Notes: generated from the letters alone by a model not told the origin. DNA of 64,000 nt from JAHECE01 sp963780675 (GCA_963780675.1 CAWACR010000004.1:1-64000); one strand, 5' to 3'. Counted from the stretch's first letter, positions 10,598 to 20,862 are shown. A program made the numbers and translations.

Positions 10598-10658
10598 CTG
10601 AGGTCGAGCCTCGTTCGGAGGTCGAGCCCCCTCGACCTACGACGACGCTCGACCTCAG
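10598..10658. repeat. GAGGTCGAG palindromic cluster inside the folB-folK linker
   Basis: CTGAGGTCGAG at 10598-10608 and a variant at 10616-10626 face the inverse CTCGACCT at 10631-10638 and CTCGACCTCAG at 10648-10658. The first and last are exact reverse complements. The same motif forms a similar two-plus-two cluster at 28275-28364 and a single copy at 25595-25605. Confidence 0.75.
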
Positions 10659-10731
10659 CGAAGGGGAGGGGGCGGCCGGGGCGGCTGCGGCCACGGTCCC
10701 GGGACCCCTCGACGTCCGGCCGGCCGGCGAG

Positions 10732-11409
10732 GTCGCGATCGTCCTCGCGCTCGGCGGGAACCTCGGCGACGTGCGCGCCACGCTCCGGCAGGCGGTCCAC
10801 GACCTCGACGCCGTGGAGGGCATCGCGATCACGGCCGTCTCGCCGCTGGCGCGGACGGCCGCCGTCGGCCCGGAGCAGGACGACTACCTCAACGCCGTCG
10901 TCCTCGGGTGGACCACGCTGAGCCCGCGCGAGCTGCTCGCCGCGACGTCGGCGGTCGAGGACGCGCACGGGCGCATCCGCGAGCAGCGCTGGGGCCCGCG
11001 CACCCTCGACCTCGACATCGTGGCGATCGAGGGCGTCGTCTCGACGGACCCCGTCCTCGAGCTCCCGCACCCGCGCGCCCACGAGCGCGCGTTCGTCCTC
11101 GTCCCGTGGGCGCAGGCCGACCCCGACGCCGTGCTCCCCGGCCCGGACGGGGGCCTTGTCGCGGCCCTCGCGGAGACCGCTCCGGACCGCGCGGGCATCC
11201 GCTGGCTCGCCCTCGACTGGTTCGACGCGCCCGAGGAGCCCGACGACGCCGCACGCCGACGACGCCGCAGCGCCAGCCGCACCCGACGTCCCGGAGGCGC
11301 CGGCCGTCGCCGCACGCGCCCGCACCGCCCGCACCGCCCGCGCCGGCCGCACCGCCGAGACCCGCCGCCGAGCCGCGCCCACCCGCCCGGCGCGCCGGGA
11401 CTGCCGTGA
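10732..11409 (+). CDS. folK: 2-Amino-4-hydroxy-6-hydroxymethyldihydropteridine diphosphokinase
   Basis: Transfers pyrophosphate from ATP to 6-hydroxymethyl-7,8-dihydropterin, between the FolB and FolP steps. The domain begins VAIVLALGGNLGDVRATL at 10732 and contains SPLARTAAVGPEQDDYLNAV, the ATP/metal block RWGPRTLDLDIVAIEG and LELPHPRAHERAFVLVPWA. No ATG, GTG or ribosome binding site fits upstream; the reading frame is open back to the folB stop at 10551, so 10732 is the first residue of recognisable homology, not a claimed start. The C-terminal 60 residues are low-complexity and Arg/Pro rich, perhaps shifted in frame near 11250. The stop TGA 11407-11409 overlaps the next gene (GTGA). Confidence 0.88.
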   Translation, partial: VAIVLALGGNLGDVRATLRQAVHDLDAVEGIAITAVSPLARTAAVGPEQDDYLNAVVLGWTTLSPRELLAATSAVEDAHGRIREQRWGPRTLDLDIVAIEGVVSTDPVLELPHPRAHERAFVLVPWAQADPDAVLPGPDGGLVAALAETAPDRAGIRWLALDWFDAPEEPDDAARRRRRSASRTRRPGGAGRRRTRPHRPHRPRRPHRRDPPPSRAHPPGAPGLP

Positions 11410-11882
11410 TCTCACGCACCCCCTGGCAGACGCTCGTCGCGCTCGCGGTCGGCGCGGGCGCGGTGAGCTACGTCATCGCCCAGTGGCGGGTGAGCCGCGG
11501 GAACGTGCCGCTGCCGATCTCGCCGGTGGTCGCCGTCGTCCTCTTCGCCGTCGCGGTGGTCCTGTTCTTCCTCGGCCGGTCGGTGCGCCGGTTCACCCAG
11601 GGCAAGCGGGCGTCGATGAACCCGCTCCACGCCGTGCGGATCCTCATGTTCGCCAAGGCGAGCGCGCTGGCGGGGGCGCTCCAGCTGGGCTTCTTCGTCG
11701 CACACGCGGCGGTGGCGCTGGCCCATCCCGACTCGCCCGAGGCGCGCGCGCAGGCCATCACCTCCGGGGCGGCGGCCGTCGCCTGCCTCGTCCTGGTCGT
11801 GGTGGCACTCGTGGTCGAATGGTTCTGCCGGGTGCCCCCGGTGGACGTCGAACGCGGAGAGCGAGGAACACCGGCCCGATGA
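11406..11882 (+). CDS. DUF3180 membrane protein
   Basis: 158 residues with four predicted transmembrane helices (roughly 9-24, 35-57, 80-98 and 112-136), charged loops between them. It matches DUF3180, a small actinobacterial membrane family commonly found directly after folK; function unknown. GTG 11406 overlaps the folK stop, and its own stop at 11880-11882 overlaps the ATG of the next gene (ATGA), so it is translationally coupled on both sides. The conserved loop QGKRASMNPLHAVRILMFAK is visible between helices two and three. Confidence 0.85.
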   Translation: MISRTPWQTLVALAVGAGAVSYVIAQWRVSRGNVPLPISPVVAVVLFAVAVVLFFLGRSVRRFTQGKRASMNPLHAVRILMFAKASALAGALQLGFFVAHAAVALAHPDSPEARAQAITSGAAAVACLVLVVVALVVEWFCRVPPVDVERGERGTPAR

Positions 11883-12371
11883 GCACCGTGGGAGAGCCGT
11901 TCGAACCGTCCGGCATCGAGTGGCGGCCGGTGAGCCCGGGCCTGCGGACGGCTCGCCACGTGGTGCTGGCGGGCTTCCTCGGGCGTGCCGGCGATCCTGC
12001 TGACCGCCGTGGCGATCGGGGTGGGCGGCTGGGCCTGGACGGCCCCCGCCGTCGTCGGCGTCCTGGCGCTCTGGGCCGCCCTCCTCGTTCCCCGGCAGGT
12101 CCGGGCGGTCGGGTACGCCGAGCGCGAGGCCGATCTCCTCATCCGCAAGGGCGTCATGTTCCGCACGCTCGTCGTGGTGCCGTACGGCCGGATGCAGTTC
12201 GTGGACGTGCAGGCCGGGCCGCTCGCGCGGCGCTGCCGGATCGCGCAGGTCCAGCTGCACACGGCCTCGCCCGGCACGGACGCCTCGATCCCCGGCCTCC
12301 CCCCGGAGGAGGCGGCACGCCTGCGCGACCGCCTCGCCGCTCTGGGCGAGGCGCGGCTCGCGGGCCTGTGA
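11879..12371 (+). CDS. PH domain-containing membrane protein (YdbS type), one frameshift
   Basis: Small membrane protein with two N-terminal helices followed by a bacterial PH (bPH2) domain: VRAVGYAEREADLLIRKGVM, YGRMQFVDVQAGPLARR, IAQVQLHTASPG. Such proteins usually pair with a larger YdbT-type partner, which follows here. ATG 11879 overlaps the DUF3180 stop. The frame breaks near 11983, where an extra G changes VLAGFLGVPAILLT to an Arg-rich reading. Role in the envelope is inferred only from the family. Confidence 0.8.
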
Positions 12372-12378
12372 GCCCGGC

Positions 12379-13999
12379 ATGAGCGAGGACGACGACGGCG
12401 CGCGCGTCGGTCCCGGGGCGGAGCCCGGGGAGGAACCCGGGGACGGCCTCGACTGGCAGCGGATGCACCCCGTCACCCCGGCGCTGAACGCCTGGAAGAC
12501 GATCGTCGGCGTCCTCGTGTTCGGCGCCTGGCAGTTCGGCCCGCAGGCGGCGCAGGACTGGGGGCCGCGTTCCCCGGGGCCGCTCGTCACGATCCTCGTG
12601 CTCGTGCTGTTCGGCGCGATCATCGGCACGGGCTACTCCGCGATCGCCTGGCGGATGACGCGGTACGCCGTCGACGCCGAGCACGTCTACCTGCAGTCCG
12701 GCGTGCTCTTCCGGCGGCACCGGCAGGCGCGCCTCGACCGGATGCAGGCCGTCGACGTGGTCCAGCCGCTCCTCGCGCGGATCGTCGGGCTCGCGCAGCT
12801 CACCATCGAGCAGGCGGGCGGCAACGACTCGCACGTGGTCCTCGCCTACCTCACCGAGGAGCGCGCCCGCGAGCTGCGCAACGAGCTCCTGGCCCGCGCC
12901 GCCGGACTCGCGGTCGGGGCCGGGCGTGCCGCCGGTACCGGGACGACGACGGCGCCGGGTCGCCTCGCGGGGGAGGGGACCGGCATCGGGGGGACCGGAA
13001 TCGGGGGGGCCGGCGTCGGGACCGCGGGCGCGGACGAGGCCGTCGACATGGCGACGACGACGGCGCGGGGGTGCGACCGGTCGACGCTGTCCCGCCGGGC
13101 GTGGGCGCCGGGGCGATCGTCCCCGAGGCGCCCGAGCGCGAGGTCTTCTCGGTGCCGACCGGGCGGCTGCTCGGCTCGATCGCGCGTCGAGCGCGTCGCT
13201 GACGCTCCTGCTCCTCGTGGTCGGGATCGGGATCGCCGCGGTGGCCACCCGCTCGATCGGGCCGTTCGGCGCGATGCTGCCCGCCCTGCTCGGGACCGCC
13301 GGCTTCGTGTGGACCCGGTTCAACCAGGGCTTCGACTTCCGGGCGGCCACCTCGCCCGACGGCATCCGGCTCCGGCACGGGCTCACCGAGGCGCGCGCCC
13401 AGACCGTGCCGCCCGGGCGGGTCCAGGCCGTGCGCCTCAGCCAGCCCCTGCTGTGGCGCGGCCCCGACTGGTGGCGGGTGCGTCTCAACGTCGCGGGCTA
13501 CAGCGAGGCCGACTCCGGCAAGGAGACCGTGCTGCTCCCCGTGGGAACGCGCGAGGACGCCCTCCTCGCGCTGTGGCTCGTCCTCCCCGACCTGGGCGAG
13601 GCCGACCCCCGCGCGGTGCTCGAGGCGGGCCTGACCGGCGAGGCCGACGTCGCCGCCTTCATCCCGAGCCCGCGCCGGGCACGCTGGCTCGACCCGGTCG
13701 CGTGGCGCCGCAACGGCCTGCGGGTCACTGCGGCCGCCCTGCTGCTGCGCAGCGGCAGGATCGAACGGCAGCTCGACGTCGTCCCCCACGAGCGGACGCA
13801 GTCGCTCGGCCTCACCCAGGGTCCGCTGCAGCGCAGGCTCGGCCTCTCGACGTTCGTCGCGCACTCGACGCCGGGGCCGGTCAGTCCCCGCGTGGCCCAC
13901 CTCGACGCGGCGCAGGCCGCCGAGCTGATCCTGGTCCAGGCCGAGCGGGCCCGGTCCGCGCGCGCCGGCGCGCCCCCGGCCCAGTGGATGCGGGGCTGA
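12379..13999 (+). CDS. PH domain-containing membrane protein (YdbT type), one frameshift
   Basis: Larger partner of the preceding protein, about 540 residues. Two helices near residues 45-95 precede a first PH domain (YAVDAEHVYLQSGVLFRRHR, RLDRMQAVDVVQPLLARIVG). A glycine-rich linker with GTGIGGTGIGGAGVGT follows, then two further helices (LTLLLLVVGIGIAAV, LPALLGTAGFVWTRF) and more PH repeats (GIRLRHGLTEARAQTVPPGR, RIERQLDVVPHERTQSLGLT). The break falls between 13060 and 13140. Eight nt separate it from the upstream gene. Function not established for the family. Confidence 0.78.
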
Positions 14000-14061
14000 G
14001 GGACGGCGAGGGGCGGCGGCGAAGGGCGGGGCGACCAGGACCGGGCTGGGATGATGATCGG

Positions 14062-14983
14062 ATGCAGCCAACAGGTGGTTCGCCCGCACCGGGGCGGCTC
14101 GGCGTCGGCATCGTGGGCGCCGGACGTGTCGGCGCGGTCCTCGGGAACGCGCTGCGCGCCGTCGGGCACGCCGTGGTCGGAGCGAGCGGGAGCTCCCCGG
14201 AGAGCATCGACCGCATCGAGACCATGCTCCCGGGGGTCCCGGTGCTGGCGGTTCAGGACGTGGTCGAGCGGTCCGAGGTCGTGATCCTCTCCGTCCCCGA
14301 CGACGTCCTCCCCGAGCTGGTCAGCGGCCTCGCCGCCCTCGGCGCGTGGCGCCCGGGCCAGATCGTGGTCCACACGGCCGGCCGGTACGGCGTCCGGGTC
14401 CTGGGTCCCGCGACGGCCGCCGGTGCGATCCCGATCGCCCTGCACCCCGCCATGACGTTCACGGGCACCAGCCTCGACCTCGCCCGTCTCGCCGGCTGCC
14501 CCTTCGCGGTCACCGCGCCGACGCCGGTGCTCCCGATCGCCCAGGCGCTCGTGCTCGAGATCGGCGGGGAACCGATGGTGCTCCCCGAGGACGCCCGCGG
14601 GATCTACCACGCCGCCGTCTGCCACGGCGCGAACCACCTGGTCACGCTCACGGCCCAGGCCGAACGCGTGCTCGGGGCGGTGGGCGTCGAGGAGCCCGGG
14701 CGGCTCCTCGCCCCCGTGCTGACCGCGGCGCTCGACGGCGCCCTGCGCGGCGGCGAGGTCGGCCTCACCGGGCCCGTGGTCCGGGGCGACGCCGGCACGG
14801 TCGCCGAGCACCTTCGCGCCCTGGGGGCCCTCGTGGCCGTCGACGAACGCCTCGTCGACGTCCCGCCCGTCTACATCGCCCTGGCCCGCGCCACCGTCCA
14901 GCGTTCCCTGGTCCTCGGCCGCCTCTCCGAGCCCAGGCCCAGGCCCTCCTCGACGTCCTCACGGCGGCCGAGCCCGCGGCTGA
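14062..14983 (+). CDS. Rossmann-like and DUF2520 domain protein
   Basis: NAD(P)-binding protein of the DUF2520 family, commonly just before panC in actinobacteria; a ketopantoate reductase-like fold, reaction not established. ATG 14062 begins a Rossmann motif LGVGIVGAGRVGAVLGNAL, then VILSVPDDVLPELVSGL, HTAGRYGVRVL, ALHPAMTFTGTS and the DUF2520 part with YHAAVCHGANHLVTL. The frame breaks near 14925 (one base missing in SEAQAQALLDVLTAAEP), and a second shift would reach TGA 14981-14983; that end is inferred. In the raw frame translation continues to 15159 as low-complexity sequence. Confidence 0.78.
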
Positions 14984-15008
14984 GCCCACCCCCGCCCGCG
15001 GCGTTCCT

Positions 15009-15051
15009 CGCCGAACGCGGCGGTTATGGGTCGAATCAGCGCCCATTCGAC
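15009..15051. repeat. Partial copy of the 28-bp hairpin repeat
   Basis: CGCCGAACGCGG, one inserted base, GGTTATGGGTCGAATCAGCG and CCATTCGAC repeat the left arm, loop and start of the right arm of the element at 8967-9030. The right arm is cut after ATTCGAC. The ATG proposed for panC (15026) lies inside this copy. Confidence 0.8.
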
Positions 15052-16032
15052 AGCGCGGGAGGAGACGGCGGCGGACGGGGAGCGTTCGGCGGAGGGGGAG
15101 CGTCGGGGCGGAGCGGGAAGAGGCGATCCCCCTCGTCGCGCGGACCCGCGACGAGCTGACGACGGCGCTCGCCGTCCTCCCGGGCCGCCGCGCCGTGGTC
15201 ATGACCATGGGCGCGCTCCACGAGGGCCACCTCGAGCTCGTCCGCCAGGCGCACGCGCACGCCGACCACGTGGTGGTGACGATCTTCGTCAACCCGCTCC
15301 AGTTCGGCGCCGGCGAGGACCTCGACCGCTACCCCCGCACCCTCGAGGCGGACCTCGCCGCCCTCGCCCGGGTCGGCGTCGACCTCGTGTTCGCCCCCGC
15401 GCCGGACGTCGTCTACCCGGACGGCGACCCCGGCGTCCGCGTCTCGGCGGGCCCCCTCGGGCAGGTGCTGGGAGGGCGCGTCGCGGCCCGGCCACTTCGA
15501 CGGCGTCCTCACGGTGGTCCTCAAGCTGCTCCACCTGACCCGCCCGGACGTCGCCCTCTTCGGCCAGAAGGACGCCCAGCAGCTCGCGGCGATCCGCCGG
15601 ATGGTCCGCGACCTCGACGTCGGCGTCGAGGTGGTCGCCGTCCCCACCGTGCGCGACGCCGACGGCCTGGCCCTGAGCAGCCGCAACGCCTACCTCACCC
15701 CCGCCGAGCGCGCCTCCGCCCTCACGCTGTCGCGCGCCCTGCGCGCCGCCCAGCCCGCGGCCGACGGCGCCCCCGAGGGCGAGCGGGCCGCCGCCGCGCT
15801 CGCCGCCGCTCGCGGCGTGCTCGAGGCCGCCGGGAAGGCCGAACCGGGCGCCGTCGTTGTCGATTACCTCACGTTGGTCGATCCGGACGGCCTGGAGCCG
15901 GTGGAACCGGACTACCGTGGAACCGCACTGATGGCGCTCGCGGCCCGGGTGGGCCGGACACGCCTCATCGACAACACGCTCGTCCGCCTCGCTGCCGCCC
16001 ACGCCAGCCTTGACCAAGCCGGAGGTGATTGA
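15026..16032 (+). CDS. panC: Pantothenate synthetase, frameshifts
   Basis: Joins pantoate and beta-alanine with ATP to make pantothenate. The body is unmistakable: VVMTMGALHEGHLELVRQA (HIGH-like), FVNPLQFGAGEDLDRYPRT, KLLHLTRPDVALFGQKDAQQ, LALSSRNAYLTPAERASAL. An extra G at 15471 breaks GQVLEGASRPGHFDGVL. The 5' end is unclear: the conserved frame has no start codon, while ATG 15026 in another frame (MGRISAHSTAREET...) would connect with a second indel near 15100. This start sits inside a repeat copy. The stop TGA 16030-16032 lies 2 nt before the panD ATG. Confidence 0.9.
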
Positions 16033-16034
16033 CC

Positions 16035-16608
16035 ATGCCGACGTCGATCCCGATGCTCCGGCCGATGCTCGTGGCGAAGATCCACCGCGCCACGGTGACC
16101 TCGGCCGACCTGCACTACGTCGGGTCGATCACGGTCGACGCCGACCTCCTCGACGCCGCCGACCTGCTCCCCGGCCAGCAGGTGGACGTCGTCGACGTCA
16201 CGAACGGCTCGCGCCTGACCACCTACGTCATCCCCGGCGAGCGCGGCTCCGGGATCATCTGCATCAACGGTGCCGCCGCCCACCTCGTGGACCCGGGCGA
16301 CATCGTCATCCTCATCGCCTACGGCATGCTCGCCGACGGCATCGCCCACACCTACATCCCGCGGGTCGTGTTCGTCGACTCCGCAGAACCGGATCGTCGA
16401 GGTCAACGGCGAGCCCGGCGAGGTCCCGCCCGGCGAGGGCCTCGAGCCCAGCGGCATCACGATCGGCGAGTACCGCGCGCACCTCCCGCACGACGAGGCG
16501 CCGCACGACGGGGTACCGCACGACGAGGTGCCGCACGACGAGGTGCACGACGACGGCGCCCCCGCCGGGTCGGTCGACGCGCCGCAGGCGGCGGCGGGCC
16601 GCGCGTGA
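16035..16608 (+). CDS. panD: Aspartate 1-decarboxylase precursor
   Basis: Pyruvoyl enzyme that makes beta-alanine for PanC. ATG 16035 has GGAGG at 16021-16025. The autocleavage site is Gly-Ser in LHYVGSITVDADLLDAADLL, and NGAAAHLVDPGDIVILIAYG is the conserved core. An extra G at 16383 breaks VVFVDSQNRIVEVNGEPGE. The protein is longer than usual (about 190 instead of 120-140 residues) because of a tail with four PHDEV-like repeats. TGA 16606-16608 overlaps the nadB GTG. Confidence 0.93.
16486..16545 (+). repeat. Four 15-bp tandem repeats in the panD 3' end
   Basis: Units start at 16486, 16501, 16516 and 16531 with consensus ccgcacgacgaggtg and encode PHDEA-PHDGV-PHDEV-PHDEV. The last two units are identical. 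The tail follows the catalytic domain. Confidence 0.9.
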
Positions 16609-18355
16609 CGGCGGACCCCGCGGGCGCGACTGCGGTGCCCCCGCGCGTGCCCGCAGTACCCGCGACGGCCCCCGGGGTCCGGGTCGCCCGGCGGCTCTCC
16701 GCGCCCGAGCCGGGCTGGACGGTGGAGGCGGACGTCGTCGTCGTCGGCTCCGGCGTCGCGGGCCTGACGGCCGCGCTGCGCCTGCGGGAGCAGGTCGACC
16801 GCGTCCTGCTCGTCACGAAGTCCGCGCTGGAGTCCGGCTCGACGCTGTGGGCGCAGGGAGGCATCGCCGCGGCGCTCGATCCCGACGACACGCCCGAGGC
16901 GCACCTGGCGGACACGCTCGTCGCGGGCGTCGGCCTGTGCGACGAGGCGGCCGTGCGGGTTCTCGTCACCGAGGGGCCGGCGCGGGTGCGCGAGCTCACG
17001 GCGCTCGGCGCGCGCTTCGATCCGACGCCGCGGGGCGAGATCTCCCTCACGCGTGAGGGCGGCCACCACGCGGACCGCATCGTTCACGCCGGCGGCGACG
17101 CGACGGGAGCCGAGATCTCGCGCGCGCTCGTCGCCGCGCTCGAGGCGGTCGCCGCCGACCCCGGCATCGAGGTCATCGAGCACGCCCTCGTCGTCGACCT
17201 CCTGACCGCGCCGGGCGAGGACGGCAGGCCCGACGCCGTGTGCGGCGTCACGCTCCACGTCATCGGGCAGGGCACCCGGGACGGCGTCGGCGCGGTGCTC
17301 GGCCGGGCCGTCGTCGTCGCGACCGGCGGGATCGGCCAGGTGTTCCGGTCCTCGACCAACCCGCCCCAGGCGACCGGGGACGGCATCGCCGTGGCGCTGC
17401 GCGCGGGCGCCGTCGTCAGCGACATCGAGTTCGTCCAGTTCCACCCGACCGTGCTGTGGCTCGGGTCGGGGGTGCGCGGGCAGCTCATCCTCGTCTCGGA
17501 GGCCGTCCGGGGCGAGGGCGCGCTCCTGCTCGACATCGACGGCGAACGGTTCATGCCGGAGGTGCACCCGATGGCGGAGCTCGCGCCACGGGACGTGGTC
17601 TCGCACGCGATCGTCCACCGGATGGCCGAGACGGGCGCGGATCACGTGTTCCTCGACATCCGCCACCTCGATGCCGCCTTCCTGCGGCGACGCTTCCCCA
17701 CGATCGACGCCCGCCTGCGGGAGCACGGGATCGACCTCACCACCGACCTCATGCCCGTGGCGCCCGCCCAGCACTTCCACTCGGGCGGCATCGTGACCGA
17801 CGTGCACGGACGCACGTCCCTCCCCGGGCTCTACGCCGTGGGTGAGGTCGCGTGCACGGGCGTGCACGGCGCGAACCGGCTCGCCTCGAACTCCCTCCTC
17901 GAGGGCCTCGTGTTCGCGCCGCGCGCCGCCGACGACATCGCGGCGCGGATCGCCGCGGGCGACCTCCCCCGGCGCCGGCCCGTGCCCCGCGCGGGGGAGG
18001 TGGCGCTCGTGGCGGCGCCCGCGCGGCACCGGATCCAGCAGCTCGCCAGTGACGGTCCCGGCGTCATCCGCAGCGCGACGCGGCTCGCGTCCACGGCGCG
18101 GCGCGGCTCGCCGCCATCCCGACGAATGCGGACCGCTCCACCACCGTGCTCGCCAGCCCCCAGGTCGCCGAGTGGGAGACCACCAACGTGCACCAGATCG
18201 CCACGGTGCTCACCGCGATCGCCGCGGCGCGCGAGGAGTCCCGGGGCGGGCACTTCCGCGAGGACTTCCCCGGCTCCGACGACGCCTGGCGGCTCCACCT
18301 CGACGCCTCCCTCGATGCGGGAGGCGCCCTCCACCTGCGAGCGAGGCCCGTATGA
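16605..18355 (+). CDS. nadB: L-aspartate oxidase
   Basis: FAD enzyme that oxidises L-aspartate to iminoaspartate, first step of de novo NAD synthesis. GTG 16605 overlaps panD. FAD-binding DVVVVGSGVAGLTAALRLRE, the ESGSTLWAQGGIAAALDPDD loop (split motif), TREGGHHADRIVHAGGDATG, DIEFVQFHPTVLW and the C-terminal GEVACTGVHGANRLASNSLL are present. The frame breaks near 18105 inside RLASTARRLAAIPTNADRS; the remainder ends at 18355, overlapping nadC by ATGA. nadA is not in the window. Confidence 0.94.
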
Positions 18356-19267
18356 ACCCCATGACCCGGCACAGCGCCGTCCCCCGGCCGGGTCTGGACC
18401 CGGCGTGGGTCGCGGGCATCGTGCGCACCGCGCTGGACGAGGACCTCGGTCCGGCGCCGGGGCGCGACGTCACCACCCAGGCCACGATCTCGCCCGACGC
18501 CGACGCGACTGCCCACCTCGTCGCCCGCGCCGACGGTGTGCTCGCCGGGCTTCCCGTGGTTCCCGAGGTGCTGGCGCAGGCGGCCGGCACGGCTCGGGCT
18601 GGGCGTGCCCGCGGCGGCGGCCCGCGCCGTCGACGGCGAACCGGTGAGCGAGGGTCAGGTGCTGGCCGTGCTGCGCGGACGGGCCCAGGTCCTGCTCGTC
18701 GCCGAGCGCACGATGCTGAACATCCTGAGCCGGGCCAGCGGCGTGGCGACCCACACCCGGAGGTGGGCGGACGCGCTCCACGGGACGGGCGCCGTCGTCC
18801 TCGACACCCGAAAGACCACGCCGGGTCTGCGCGCCCTCGAGAAGTACGCGGTGCGGTGCGGCGGCGGGACGAACAAGCGCATGGGGCTCTTCGACGTCGC
18901 GATGGTGAAGGACAACCACGTGGTGGCGGCGGGTTCGGTGACTGCCGCCGTGCGGGCCGTGCGGGAGCGGTTCCCCGACGTCGCGATCCAGGTCGAGGCC
19001 GACACGGTGGCGCAGGTCCACGAGGCGATCGACGCCGGCGCGCGGTTCCTGCTGCTGGACAACATGCCGACCGCACTCCTGGCCCAGGTGGTGCGCGAGG
19101 TCCGGGCCCGCGAGGGCGCGACCGGCCGCGTGGAGCTCGAGGCGACCGGGAACCTGACGCTGGAGCGGGCGCGGGAGGTGGCGGCGACGGGCGTCGACTA
19201 CCTGTCGGTCGGCGGGCTCACGCACTCCTCGCCGATCCTCGACCTGGCGCTCGACTTCCAGGGCTGA
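18352..19267 (+). CDS. nadC: Nicotinate-nucleotide diphosphorylase (carboxylating)
   Basis: Quinolinate phosphoribosyltransferase: quinolinate plus PRPP to nicotinate mononucleotide. ATG 18352 overlaps the nadB stop. Motifs are ALDEDLGPAPGRDVTTQATI, TMLNILSRASGVATHTRRW, VLDTRKTTPGLRALEKYAVR, GGGTNKRMGLFDVAMVKDNH and LEATGNLTLERAREVAATGV with SVGGLTHSSPILDLALDF. One break near 18590 joins QAAGTA to RLGLGVP. It ends the pan-nad run. Confidence 0.94.
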
Positions 19268-19334
19268 CGGCGCCTCCCACTCGCCTGGTGACGCCGCCCC
19301 GCCCCGGTGACGCAGCCCCCTTTCGGGGCGGGAC

Positions 19335-19340
19335 TAGGAT
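19335..19340 (+). promoter_or_regulatory. Putative -10 box of lysS (leaderless type)
   Basis: TAGGAT ends 7 nt before GTG 19348, and no ribosome binding site is visible. A separate promoter here is consistent with the 80-nt gap after nadC. Confidence 0.5.
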
Positions 19341-19347
19341 CGCGCGG

Positions 19348-20862
19348 GTGATCGAGTCGACTGCCGATGTGAGCGCTGCCCCGGACCGTGACCTGCCCGA
19401 ACAGATGCGCGTGCGTCGGGAGAAGCGTGCCCGGCTCCTCGCCGAGGGCGCCCACCCGTACCCGGTCGGCGTCGCGCGGACCCACACGATCGCCGAGGTC
19501 CGGGCTGCCTACGCGCACCTCGCAGCGGGGGAGGAGACCGACGTCGTCGTCGGGGTCGCCGGCCGCGTGATCCACCTGCGCAACACCGGCAGGCTGTGCT
19601 TCGCGACCCTTCACGACGGCGCCGGGAACCCCCTCCAGGCGATGCTCAGCCAGGGCGAGGTCGGATCCGAGTCCCTCGAACGGTTCAAGGACGACGTCGA
19701 CCTCGGGGACCACCTCTTCGTCTCGGGGCGAGTGATCAGCTCGCGCCGCGGTGAGCTGTCCGTGCTCGCGGGGGACTGGGCGATCGCGGCGAAGGCCCTG
19801 CGGCCGTTGCCCACGCTCCACCACGCGCCGTCGGAGGAGTCCCGGGTGCGCCAGCGCTACCTGGACCTCATTGCGCGCCCCGAGGCTCGGGAGATGGTGC
19901 GGATCCGGGCCGGCGTCGTCCGATCGCTGCGTACCGCACTGGAGTCCCGCGGTTTTACGGAAGTCGAGACCCCGATGCTCCAGACCCAGAGCGGCGGTGC
20001 GGCGGCGCGCCCGTTCGTGACACACATGAACGCGTTCGACATCGAGTTGTTCATGCGAATCGCGCCAGAACTGTTCCTCAAGCGCGCCGTGGTGGGTGGT
20101 GTCGAGAAGGTCTTCGAAATCAACCGCAACTTCCGCAACGAGGGTGCGGACTCGAGCCATTCGCCGGAATTCGCGATGCTCGAGGCGTACGAGGCCTACG
20201 GGGACTACGACACGATGGCAACCCTGACCAGGGAAATCGTGCAGGAAGCCGCGCGGGCGGTGTTCTCCTCGACAACGGTGCGCCTTGCCGACGGCAGTGA
20301 CTACGACCTCGGCGGCGAGTGGGCGCAGATCTCGCTCTACGAATCCCTGTCCGAGGCGTTGGGCGAGGAGATCGCGCCGGAGACGCCCCTCGAGGTGCTG
20401 GTCGGTCACTGCGACCGGCACGGCATCGCGGTGGACCTGGTGCGGGCGAGCGCGGGAAAACTCGTGGAGCAGCTCTGGGAGGAGCTCGTCGGCCGGCACC
20501 TGTGGGCGCCGACGTTCGTGCGCGACTTCCCCCTCGAGACGTCACCCCTGACCCGCGAGCATCGTGTCCGGCCAGGCCTGGTCGAGAAATGGGACCTCTA
20601 CGTGCGCGGGTTCGAGCTCGCGACGGCGTACTCCGAGCTCGTGGATCCCGTGGTCCAGCGCGAGCGGTTCGAGGCGCAGGCCCTGCTCGCGGCGAAGGGG
20701 GACCCCGAGGCCATGCGGGTGGACGAGGACTTCCTCACCGCCATGGAGTACGGGATGCCGCCGTCGGGCGGGATGGGGATGGGGGTCGACCGCCTGCTCA
20801 TGGCGCTCACGGGCCTCGGGATTCGCGAGACGATCCTGTTCCCGCTGGTGAAGCCCCTCTAA
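19348..20862 (+). CDS. lysS: Lysyl-tRNA synthetase, class II
   Basis: Charges tRNA-Lys. 504 residues with an intact frame. An N-terminal OB-fold anticodon-binding domain (about 60-170: VVVGVAGRVIHLRNTGRL) precedes the class II core: motif 1 around RSLRTALESRGFTEVETPML, motif 2 FEINRNFRNEGADSSHSPEF, and motif 3 GMGMGVDRLLMALTGL near the end. The start is GTG 19348, placed by the adjacent -10 box. A small membrane-protein gene and lsr2 follow, an order common in actinobacteria. Confidence 0.96.
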   Translation: MIESTADVSAAPDRDLPEQMRVRREKRARLLAEGAHPYPVGVARTHTIAEVRAAYAHLAAGEETDVVVGVAGRVIHLRNTGRLCFATLHDGAGNPLQAMLSQGEVGSESLERFKDDVDLGDHLFVSGRVISSRRGELSVLAGDWAIAAKALRPLPTLHHAPSEESRVRQRYLDLIARPEAREMVRIRAGVVRSLRTALESRGFTEVETPMLQTQSGGAAARPFVTHMNAFDIELFMRIAPELFLKRAVVGGVEKVFEINRNFRNEGADSSHSPEFAMLEAYEAYGDYDTMATLTREIVQEAARAVFSSTTVRLADGSDYDLGGEWAQISLYESLSEALGEEIAPETPLEVLVGHCDRHGIAVDLVRASAGKLVEQLWEELVGRHLWAPTFVRDFPLETSPLTREHRVRPGLVEKWDLYVRGFELATAYSELVDPVVQRERFEAQALLAAKGDPEAMRVDEDFLTAMEYGMPPSGGMGMGVDRLLMALTGLGIRETILFPLVKPL

